64,000 nucleotides of DNA. Source: Mucilaginibacter sp. KACC 22773 (GTDB lineage: Bacteria; Bacteroidota; Bacteroidia; Sphingobacteriales; Sphingobacteriaceae). The notes beneath the pieces are model-generated. The model was not told the DNA's origin. It did no database searches and saw only the letters and a list, made by a program, of their open reading frames with translations. The position numbers were made by a program, and so were the translations under genes. The DNA lies in assembly GCF_028736215.1 (NCBI RefSeq), contig NZ_CP117883.1:3658001-3722000 (forward strand), written 5' to 3'. This document shows, one piece after another, positions 7,332 to 14,679 of the stretch (position 1 is the stretch's first letter; each line of letters begins with the position of its first letter).

Positions 7332-8498
7332 ATGATACAAACAGATAGTGCCCTCAGGAACATAAAGGTAAGATTTCCGGGGCAAATTATCATCGGAAAA
7401 AATTCAATAATTGAACTGGCCGACGAAATTATTGGTGCAGGGCACGTTCATGTATTAATTGTTACAATTGATGTACTTTTAACAACCATTGGCCCGGTTA
7501 TTAAGCAGTTACAACAAAAAGACATCAAGGTACAGGTAAATACATCGATAACCCGCGAACCCTCTTATGCCGATATCTACAGTTTATTAATAACCGCATC
7601 AGGCCAGCCCGTTGATGCAGTTATTGGCATTGGCGGCGGTAGTGTGTTGGATGCAGCCAAGGTAATAGCTGCACAAATAAAAAATGATCAAACCATAAAT
7701 GAAATAACAGGTAATGGCCTGCTCAAAAAACGGGGCGTTAAATTGATATGCATACCTACTACTGCCGGTACCGGCAGCGAAGTATCGCCGAATGCCATAT
7801 TAATTGACGACACTGATAATCAAAAAAAAGGGATAATCAGCCCATACCTTGTTCCGGATACCGTGATAATTGACCCGGCATTAACTTATAATTTACCGCC
7901 GGATATTACGGCAGCTACAGGCCTTGATGCCCTTACCCATTGCCTTGAAGCTTACACTAACCTATTTGCACATCCTTTTATTGATATGTACGCTTTTGAA
8001 GGCATTAGGCTTATTGCTGCCAACCTTCCAAAAGCAGTTAGTGACGGCGCAGATGAAAACGCACGCGCCCAGTTGGCCATTGGCAGTATGCTTGGCGGCT
8101 TTTGCCTGGGGCCGGTAAATACCGCCGGGGTACATGCCCTGGCCTATCCTTTAGGCAGCATGTTTCATATAGCCCACGGGTTGTCAAATGCATTGTTGTT
8201 GCCTTATGTTATGCGCTATAATGCTATATCTGCACCTGCGCGTTATGCAGATGTTGCAAGAGCATTGGGCTGCAATAGCCTGGGTACCGACTTAGAAACA
8301 GCATATGCCGGTGTTGACAAAGTACGCGGGCTTATTAAACAATGCCATCTCCCCGAAAAGTTGAGTGACGTGGGTGTACCCCGGTCTGCCATCCCCGCCA
8401 TGGCAGCCGATGCAATGAAGATTACCCGGTTACTTAAAAACAATCCCCGAGCCATAACCATTAGCGACGCGATAAATATTTATGAGGAAGCTTATTGA
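7332..8498 (+). CDS. iron-dependent alcohol dehydrogenase (predicted C4 acid-semialdehyde reductase)
   Basis: The 388-residue protein belongs to the group III (iron) alcohol dehydrogenases. The nucleotide loop is GIGGGSVLDAAK (residues 99-110). The four metal ligands are Asp199, His203, His268 and His282, with exactly the family's 4-65-14 spacing. The start at 7332 (MIQTDSALRNIKVRFPG) was chosen because the family begins there; an in-frame ATG at 7233 adds 33 atypical residues. It is the first gene of an operon, 6 bp before the aldolase gene. Relatives reduce short aldehydes, including 4-carbon acid semialdehydes (4-hydroxybutyrate dehydrogenase). From context I infer that it reduces a dihydroxy-C4 aldehyde acid to a tetronate. 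The substrate is inference; the family is certain. Confidence 0.82.
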   Translation: MIQTDSALRNIKVRFPGQIIIGKNSIIELADEIIGAGHVHVLIVTIDVLLTTIGPVIKQLQQKDIKVQVNTSITREPSYADIYSLLITASGQPVDAVIGIGGGSVLDAAKVIAAQIKNDQTINEITGNGLLKKRGVKLICIPTTAGTGSEVSPNAILIDDTDNQKKGIISPYLVPDTVIIDPALTYNLPPDITAATGLDALTHCLEAYTNLFAHPFIDMYAFEGIRLIAANLPKAVSDGADENARAQLAIGSMLGGFCLGPVNTAGVHALAYPLGSMFHIAHGLSNALLLPYVMRYNAISAPARYADVARALGCNSLGTDLETAYAGVDKVRGLIKQCHLPEKLSDVGVPRSAIPAMAADAMKITRLLKNNPRAITISDAINIYEEAY

Positions 8499-8504
8499 AA
8501 TAAA

Positions 8505-9437
8505 ATGAAACAAAAAAAGAAATACAATGGCTTGGTAGTGCCAACCATAACACCGTTAACCGAAAACTACAAGCTCGATCATGAAGCAGTCGAAAAGATT
8601 TTTGACAATATTTTCAACTATGGCGGTGTGCCATTTATATTGGGTACCACCGGCGAAGCACCGTCGCTGCCTGACGATGTAAAAATTGATTTCATAAAAC
8701 TTGCTGCCAGGCTTAAACAGCCTAACAAACTTATTTACGCCGGCATTTCATCAAACTGCCTTGCCGAATCCATTGAAATGGCAAAAAAATGCGCCGATGA
8801 GGGAATTGATGTTGCGGTAGCTCACGTACCTGCATATTTTACATTAACGGAGTACGAAATAAAAAAATATTTTGAAACCCTGGCTAATAGCATTCCTTTG
8901 CCGCTTATTATATACAACATACCGGCAACAACCGATGTATCTATCCAGCTAAACCTGCTTAACGATTTAAGCTATCACGAAAATATAGTTGGGACTAAGG
9001 ACTCTGAACGGAATTATGACCGGCTGCAGCAATCAATTAAGTTATGGGCAAATCGCGCTGATTTTAGCCACTTTTTGGGATGGGGAGCGCAATCAGCCCA
9101 TGCTTTGTTCACCGGCGGCGACGGCCTGGTGCCAAGCACAGGAAACCTGTTTCCTGATATCTATTATAAAATGATTGTTGCTGCCGATAACAACGACGAG
9201 CCATCGGCATTAAGGCTGCAAAAACATTCCAATCTTGTGGGCGATTTATACCAGGGAAAGCGTTTGTTAGGTGAATCGTTGGCTGCTTTAAAATCATTAA
9301 TGGAAAGCGCTGGTTTGTGCCGGTCTGTTTTAATGCCGCCGTTACAAAAGGTAAGTGCCGAAAATGCAGCTCAGCTACGGGAAGGGCTCCAAAAAATTGC
9401 TACCCGCGAAAACCTTAATTTACCAATTTACCAATGA
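8505..9437 (+). CDS. DHDPS/NAL-family class I aldolase
   Basis: The 310-residue (beta/alpha)8 lyase has the family motif GTTGE (47-51), Tyr137 in IIYNIP and the Schiff-base Lys165 in VGTKDS. Members cleave or form 2-keto-3-deoxy acids through a pyruvate-lysine imine. It is not expected to be the lysine-biosynthesis enzyme, because it sits between an alcohol dehydrogenase and an acid-sugar PdxA/kinase pair. It overlaps pdxA by 4 bp (ATGA), indicating translational coupling. Inferred role: retro-aldol cleavage of a 2-keto-3-deoxy sugar acid into pyruvate plus a C4 aldehyde acid. Alternatives are 2-keto-3-deoxygluconate or Kdo aldolase, which would leave the next two genes unexplained. Confidence 0.85.
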   Translation: MKQKKKYNGLVVPTITPLTENYKLDHEAVEKIFDNIFNYGGVPFILGTTGEAPSLPDDVKIDFIKLAARLKQPNKLIYAGISSNCLAESIEMAKKCADEGIDVAVAHVPAYFTLTEYEIKKYFETLANSIPLPLIIYNIPATTDVSIQLNLLNDLSYHENIVGTKDSERNYDRLQQSIKLWANRADFSHFLGWGAQSAHALFTGGDGLVPSTGNLFPDIYYKMIVAADNNDEPSALRLQKHSNLVGDLYQGKRLLGESLAALKSLMESAGLCRSVLMPPLQKVSAENAAQLREGLQKIATRENLNLPIYQ

Positions 9438-10480
9438 TCAATAAAAAACCAATTATAGGCATTACTATGGGCGACCCTGCGAGTATAGGGCCCGAAATAG
9501 CTATAAAGGCCCTGCTTACCAAACGATTGTTTGATATATGCAACCCTGTAATTATTGGCGATGCTGCTGTTTTTAATGATATTATTAAAAGGCTTGATAT
9601 GCAGGCCATCATCAACCCTATAAAAAACATAAAGGACGCCGCCTTTATTTACGGCGAGCCTGATGTATATGACCTTCAAAATGTTGATATGAGCCAGCTC
9701 CGTTTTGGCGAAATATCGGCTATGGCGGGTAATGCATCTTTTGAGGCCGTAAAAAAAGTGATTGATCTTGCCCTTGCGGGGGAGGTTGATGCTACAGTTA
9801 CCGGGCCCATCAATAAAAAATCGGTAAACGAAGCAGGGCATCATTTTGCCGGTCATACAGAAATATACGCGCATTTTACTGGTACAAAAAAATACGCCAT
9901 GCTGCTGGTTGAGGATAATATGAAAGTGATCCACGTTTCAACCCATGTATCGTTAAGGCAGGCTTGCGACCTGGTAAAAAAAGACCGCATTGTACAGGTA
10001 ATTGAACTGCTGCACAATGGTTTGATGCAATTAGGCGAAACCAACCTCAAAATAGGCATTGCCGGTCTTAACCCCCACGCGGGTGATTCCGGTTTATTTG
10101 GAACCGAGGACAACGAGGAAATACTGCCAGCCGTACTGGAAGCCCTTAAAGCCGGTTACGATGTAGAAGGCCCTATACCTGCAGATACCCTGTTTTCAAA
10201 AGCTTCAACAGGATATTACGGCGGCGTAGTGGCCATGTATCACGATCAGGGGCATATCCCCTTTAAGCTTACCGGCTTTAAATGGAACGCGCAAAAACAA
10301 CAGATGGACAGTGTAAAAGGAGTGAATATTACCATGGGACTGCCTATTATACGCACTTCGGTTGATCATGGTACGGCTTTCGAAATAGCAGGAAAGGGAG
10401 TGGCCAGCAGTGATGCAATGATACTGGCTATTGAATCGGCCGTACAGCTTAGCAAAAACAGGATAACGCAAAACGCATGA
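9434..10480 (+). CDS. pdxA2: PdxA-family 4-phospho-tetronate dehydrogenase (PdxA2-like)
   Basis: The 348-residue protein is of the PdxA family, NAD-dependent oxidative decarboxylases of 4-phosphorylated C4 acids. Visible are GITMGDPASIGPE at the start, substrate-binding His141-Thr142 in GHTEIYAHF, metal ligands His171, His215 (NPHAG) and His270 (YHDQGHIPFK), and DTLFSKA. True PdxA makes the pyridoxine precursor from 4-phosphohydroxy-L-threonine, but genes coupled to a DUF1537 kinase are PdxA2, which turns 4-phospho-D-threonate or -erythronate into dihydroxyacetone phosphate and CO2. It is coupled by 4-bp overlaps to both the aldolase upstream and the kinase downstream. That pairing is why I prefer the PdxA2 role. 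Confidence 0.85.
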   Translation: MINKKPIIGITMGDPASIGPEIAIKALLTKRLFDICNPVIIGDAAVFNDIIKRLDMQAIINPIKNIKDAAFIYGEPDVYDLQNVDMSQLRFGEISAMAGNASFEAVKKVIDLALAGEVDATVTGPINKKSVNEAGHHFAGHTEIYAHFTGTKKYAMLLVEDNMKVIHVSTHVSLRQACDLVKKDRIVQVIELLHNGLMQLGETNLKIGIAGLNPHAGDSGLFGTEDNEEILPAVLEALKAGYDVEGPIPADTLFSKASTGYYGGVVAMYHDQGHIPFKLTGFKWNAQKQQMDSVKGVNITMGLPIIRTSVDHGTAFEIAGKGVASSDAMILAIESAVQLSKNRITQNA

Positions 10481-11625
10481 TAGCCGTAATAGCAGATGAT
10501 TTAACAGGAGCAGCAGAACTTGCCGGTATTGGCCTTGGTTATCAACTAAAAACAGAGGTTAGTACCGTTGTTGATCCAAACTGTAAAGCCGACCTGCTTA
10601 TCATTGCAACCAATACACGTTCATTGCCCGAAGCTGAAGCCAGCCACATCATGGCCGACCTTACTATTCAATTGATGTTGCTTAAACCAAAGCTCATCTT
10701 TAAAAAGATAGATTCTGTTTTACGCGGCCATATTTTAAATGAAATTGAAAGCCAGTTAGCGGTTTCCGGATTAAAAAGGACATTAATTATTCCGGGCAAT
10801 CCATTACATGAAAAAAAGATTGTTGACGGCATTTATTATTATAGAGATGAGCCGATACACCTTAGTGATTATGCCAATGATCCGGTATTTCCGGCAATAA
10901 CATCAAATGTTAAAGAAATGCTAAGGGCCGCCAACTCCATAAACTTATTAAAAACCGGGGAAGAATTACCGGAAACCGGCATTATGGTTGGTGAGGTATG
11001 TGATGAAATTGATTTAAACTATTGGGTTGAACAAGCTGACGGTGATACGCTTTTAGCAGGTGCATCGGGTTTATTTAACAACCTGCTTCAGCATCTTTTC
11101 CCTGCACAACCGGCTGGTTATTCATATCCTGGCTTGCCAGGCCGGCGTTTGTTTGTATTTGGCAGCACATTTTACCAGGGCAAACTTGCGGTTAATAATG
11201 GCTTTATGAACAATATAGCTGTACATTATGTGCCAGCTGCCATCATTGGCAGCGATGATGACAAGCAAATAATTTTTCTGTTTGCCAGTCACGTTGCCAC
11301 AAGTATTATCAAGCAAAACAATGCTATAATCGCCATAAATCCTGAATCTCTCAGCGGCGTAAAAATCGATCCCGTTTTATTAAGCCATAAAATAGCGGCC
11401 ATTGTAAAACAGGTAATTCAGTATACTACCCTAAATGAATTGTTAATTGAAGGTGGTGCAACTGCATGGTCGGTTTTAAATCGGTTAAATGTTAAAAAAT
11501 TATTGCCTGTTACCCAGTTAGCTCCGGGTGTCATCCGCATGAGCATACCCGGCGATACCCGATTATATGTAACTTTAAAGCCCGGCAGCTATGAGTGGCC
11601 CGCCCCGGTTTGGGTAACCAATTAA
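10477..11625 (+). CDS. four-carbon acid sugar kinase (DUF1537 family)
   Basis: The 382-residue kinase has both domains of the family. The N-terminal substrate domain starts AVIADDLTGAAELAG (catalytic-site Asp7-Asp8) and includes FKKIDSVLRGHI, the family's K-x-DS-x-LRG motif. The C-terminal ATP domain includes LLIEGGATAWSVL and a final LKPGSYEWP. Characterised members phosphorylate D-threonate, L-threonate or D-erythronate at O4. The 4-bp overlap with the PdxA2-like gene matches the known DtnK/PdxA2 arrangement, so D-threonate kinase is the leading guess. Some family members use 3-oxo-tetronate or other sugar acids, so the substrate is inferred. Confidence 0.82.
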   Translation: MIAVIADDLTGAAELAGIGLGYQLKTEVSTVVDPNCKADLLIIATNTRSLPEAEASHIMADLTIQLMLLKPKLIFKKIDSVLRGHILNEIESQLAVSGLKRTLIIPGNPLHEKKIVDGIYYYRDEPIHLSDYANDPVFPAITSNVKEMLRAANSINLLKTGEELPETGIMVGEVCDEIDLNYWVEQADGDTLLAGASGLFNNLLQHLFPAQPAGYSYPGLPGRRLFVFGSTFYQGKLAVNNGFMNNIAVHYVPAAIIGSDDDKQIIFLFASHVATSIIKQNNAIIAINPESLSGVKIDPVLLSHKIAAIVKQVIQYTTLNELLIEGGATAWSVLNRLNVKKLLPVTQLAPGVIRMSIPGDTRLYVTLKPGSYEWPAPVWVTN

Positions 11626-11637
11626 TTATACCTGATT

Positions 11638-13221
11638 ATGAAACATGAAACCCTGCACCTGGCAGATTATATTATTATAGCATTAGCGCTGGCCATTTCA
11701 CTAACCATAGGCATAAGGTTTTCAAAAGGACAAAATTCAACCAAAAAATACTTTGTATCGCGTGGGTCAATACCTGCCTGGGCAATTGGTATGTCGCTTA
11801 TGGCTACGCTCATCAGTAGCGTAACATTCCTTGCCTACCCGGGCGAAGGTTTTTCATCAAACTGGATCCTGCTTGTACAGGGTTTAATGGTACCCATAGT
11901 ATTGCTTTTAATAGTATGGTTTATTGTGCCACTTTACCGCGAAGTTATTGGGGTAAGCACCTATGAATATTTCGAAAAACGTTTCGGCACTTTTGCCCGT
12001 TTTTATAGTTCAATAAGCTTTGTGCTAACTCATTTTTCAAAAATGGGCACTGTATTTTTTTTGCTGGCCCTTGCCCTCGCCAATATGACAGATACCAATA
12101 CCTACGCCATTATCTGGATTATTGGATTTGTAATTATTGTTATTACCCTCATTGGCGGTATTGAGGCCGTGATCTGGGCCGATGTGGTACAGGGTTTCCT
12201 GCTGATAGGTGGCGGCATTGTATCATTTATTATACTCATCTGCTCTATAAAAGGCGGCCTGCCCGAGCTTTGGCATATTGCCGGTATCAATCATAAAAAC
12301 AATTTTGGCCCCTACACCTGGGATTTCAAAAAGCTCACTTTTATAGTAATGGCCATTAACGGGGTATTTTATGCCATACAAAAATATGGCACCGATCAAA
12401 CCATGGTGCAGCGTTACCTGACGGCCAAAACAGATAAGGCGGCCATCCGGGCCTCCATAATGGGTGTTGCCCTTACGGTTCCGTTATGGGCGCTTTTTAT
12501 GTTTATAGGTACGGCCTTGTTTGCTTTCTACCAGCAAAACCCCTTACCGCCAGGCATTAAAGCCGATGCAGTTTTCCCGTATTTTATCATGAGCAAGCTG
12601 CCTACCGGTGTCATTGGCCTTATATTAGCGGCGTTAATATCAGCTGCCATATCAAGTCTTGGCGCCGATCTGAACTGCCTTTCGGCCATCGGGGTTGAAG
12701 ATTATTACAAAAAGTTCAGGCCAAATAAAACTGATAAAGAATACCTTAAAGCAGGCAGGTGGATAGTAGTAATTGCAGGCATCGGCGCCATAATGATTGC
12801 CTCGCTTTACCTGCTTGCAGGTGATGAGGGGGCTTTAGGCATCGTATTCACCTTGTATGCCATATTTTCGGGAGGGATTGCGGGTATATTTTTGTTAGGC
12901 CTGTTCAGTAGCCGTGCCAACCGGCAGGGGCTTAATATCGGGATAGCAGCCTGTATCGTATTTACGGCTTATGCCTTTTTAACATCTACCAAAATTGGCT
13001 TAGGTGATCAAAAGCACATCCTGCTCGATCTGGAAGAATACAACTTTAATCAGCATAAATACATGCTGGGCGTTTACAGTCACCTGGTTGTAATCATTGT
13101 CGGATCGATAGCCAGCCTGTTTTGGCCTAAGCCTAATATCAACAAAAACCTGCTTTTCAGCGGCTGGCTTGAGGCTAAACGCGCCGGTAAGATTGGTAAG
13201 CAACATGAGGTTACAGCTTAA
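11638..13221 (+). CDS. sodium:solute symporter (SSS family), operon transporter
   Basis: The 527-residue inner-membrane protein has about 13-14 helices. Its LeuT-fold SSS features include the first helix DYIIIALALAISLTIGIRFSKG, the ISSVTFLAYPGEGF region after helix 1, KYGTDQTMVQRYLTAK and LAALISAAISSLGADLNCLSAI, which contains the sodium-site serines. It lies 12 bp after the kinase gene, so it is expected to import the acid sugar that the four preceding enzymes consume. It belongs to the branch of SSS proteins common in Bacteroidota carbohydrate loci. A clear paralogue is encoded at 60328-61884 beside another aldolase. The substrate is inferred from context only. Confidence 0.85.
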   Translation: MKHETLHLADYIIIALALAISLTIGIRFSKGQNSTKKYFVSRGSIPAWAIGMSLMATLISSVTFLAYPGEGFSSNWILLVQGLMVPIVLLLIVWFIVPLYREVIGVSTYEYFEKRFGTFARFYSSISFVLTHFSKMGTVFFLLALALANMTDTNTYAIIWIIGFVIIVITLIGGIEAVIWADVVQGFLLIGGGIVSFIILICSIKGGLPELWHIAGINHKNNFGPYTWDFKKLTFIVMAINGVFYAIQKYGTDQTMVQRYLTAKTDKAAIRASIMGVALTVPLWALFMFIGTALFAFYQQNPLPPGIKADAVFPYFIMSKLPTGVIGLILAALISAAISSLGADLNCLSAIGVEDYYKKFRPNKTDKEYLKAGRWIVVIAGIGAIMIASLYLLAGDEGALGIVFTLYAIFSGGIAGIFLLGLFSSRANRQGLNIGIAACIVFTAYAFLTSTKIGLGDQKHILLDLEEYNFNQHKYMLGVYSHLVVIIVGSIASLFWPKPNINKNLLFSGWLEAKRAGKIGKQHEVTA

Positions 13222-13253
13222 TACTGTTGATCGGCGCGCTATAAATAAAACGA

Positions 13254-14678
13254 ATGAAGAAATTAATCATCCTGTTTGCCCCTATCTTATTTTTATATGC
13301 ACCTGCAAACGCGCAGGTAAAATTGGCTTCCTTGTTTACCAGCAATATGGTATTACAGCAGCAAAGTAATGTACCCATCTGGGGATGGGACAAAGCCGGT
13401 TCCAGTGTAACAGTGAGCACCTCCTGGAATAAAAAAAGCTATAAAACCAGGGCAAACGCCGGCGGTAAATGGATGGTAAAAATTTCAACCCCGATGTATG
13501 GAGGTCCGTATACCGTAACCATCAGCGATGGTAATTCCATAAAACTTGATAATGTACTTATTGGCGAAGTTTGGCTCTGTACAGGGCAATCAAATATGGA
13601 GATTCCGATGAAAGGGTATAAAAGCCAGCCTATCAGCGGTTCGGCTGATGCCATATTAAGATCGGCAAACAGTAATATCCATATCTACACAGTTCCCCGT
13701 TCATCTGTAACCGAAGCGCAGGAAAACAGTAAACCGTCCGAATGGCATGTAGCCTCGCCGGAGTTTGTGGCTAATTTTAGCGCCACAGGTTATTATTTTG
13801 GCCGCCTGCTTAATGATATATTGCATATCCCCATAGGCCTCATCAGCGATTGCTATGGAGGCTCAAGCGCCGAAGCCTGGATGGATGCTGAGGGATTAAA
13901 AGACTTTCCCGAAATAAAGATCCCAGCCAAAACAGACTCCATTAAAGCGGTATCACGCACGCCAACAACGCTATTCAATGGCATGCTTAACCCGGTTATT
14001 GGTTACGGCATTAAAGGCTGTATCTGGTACCAGGGCGAATCAAACTACGAACGCCCCGATCAGTATGAAAAGCTCTTCCCGGCTATGGTGAAACGCTGGC
14101 GCGGGTTATGGCAGCAAGGTGACTTCCCTTTTTATTACGTGCAGATAGCACCCTATGATTATGCCCAGCTTCCGCCGTACAATTCGGGCGGCAAATACAA
14201 TTCGGCTTACCTGCGCGATGCCCAGCGAAAATCATTAAATATAATCCCCAATAGCGGTATGGCCGTACTGCTTGATGTGGGCGAACAGGCAACTATTCAC
14301 CCTCCACGGAAAGAACCGGCAGGTACGCGCCTGGCTTATCTTGCCCTTGCCCAAACATATGGCATAACCGGCTTCGACTATGCAAGTCCGCTGTATAAGG
14401 CCGTGACCATTGAAGGTAACAGAGCCACTATCAGGTTTGAGCATGCCGAAAATGGCCTGACAGCATACAACAAACCGCTCCAATACTTTGAAATTGCAGG
14501 GAAAGATAAAAGATTTTACCCGGCGCAGGCAGCTATTTCGGGTAGTACAATTGTAGTATCTTCACCATTGGTGAAAGAACCTGTTGCTGTACGCTATGCT
14601 TTCAACGATTTTGTAACCGGCGATCTGTTTGGTACCAATGGACTGCCCGTATCTTCATTCAGGACCGACGATTGGTAA
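13254..14678 (+). CDS. sialate O-acetylesterase-like SGNH esterase
   Basis: The 474-residue secreted enzyme has a signal peptide (1-21, ending NAQV). It has a small beta domain (LASLFTSNMVLQQQSNVPIWGWDKAG...), then the SGNH hydrolase domain with nucleophile Ser in CTGQSNMEIPM, WYQGESNYERPDQY, and VQIAPYDY. The C-terminal catalytic His is probably in the EQATIHPPRK stretch. The family removes O-acetyl groups from sugars. Despite the database name, sialic acid is an unlikely target here, and acetylated pectin sugars fit better. It has a paralogue at 41654-43111. It follows the symporter by 32 bp and ends 1 bp before the next gene's ATG, so it belongs to the operon. Confidence 0.82.
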   Translation: MKKLIILFAPILFLYAPANAQVKLASLFTSNMVLQQQSNVPIWGWDKAGSSVTVSTSWNKKSYKTRANAGGKWMVKISTPMYGGPYTVTISDGNSIKLDNVLIGEVWLCTGQSNMEIPMKGYKSQPISGSADAILRSANSNIHIYTVPRSSVTEAQENSKPSEWHVASPEFVANFSATGYYFGRLLNDILHIPIGLISDCYGGSSAEAWMDAEGLKDFPEIKIPAKTDSIKAVSRTPTTLFNGMLNPVIGYGIKGCIWYQGESNYERPDQYEKLFPAMVKRWRGLWQQGDFPFYYVQIAPYDYAQLPPYNSGGKYNSAYLRDAQRKSLNIIPNSGMAVLLDVGEQATIHPPRKEPAGTRLAYLALAQTYGITGFDYASPLYKAVTIEGNRATIRFEHAENGLTAYNKPLQYFEIAGKDKRFYPAQAAISGSTIVVSSPLVKEPVAVRYAFNDFVTGDLFGTNGLPVSSFRTDDW

Positions 14679-14679
14679 T

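Noticed and set aside
8505..9437. Lysine biosynthesis dapA
   Set aside because: It lies in a catabolic operon and is coupled to acid-sugar genes.
9428..9934. 168-residue open frame antisense to the PdxA-like gene
   Set aside because: Shadow frame with atypical composition.
9434..10480. Vitamin B6 biosynthesis gene pdxA
   Set aside because: Its 4-bp overlap with a DUF1537 kinase and an aldolase matches PdxA2 acid-sugar breakdown rather than pyridoxine synthesis. A residual B6 role cannot be wholly excluded.
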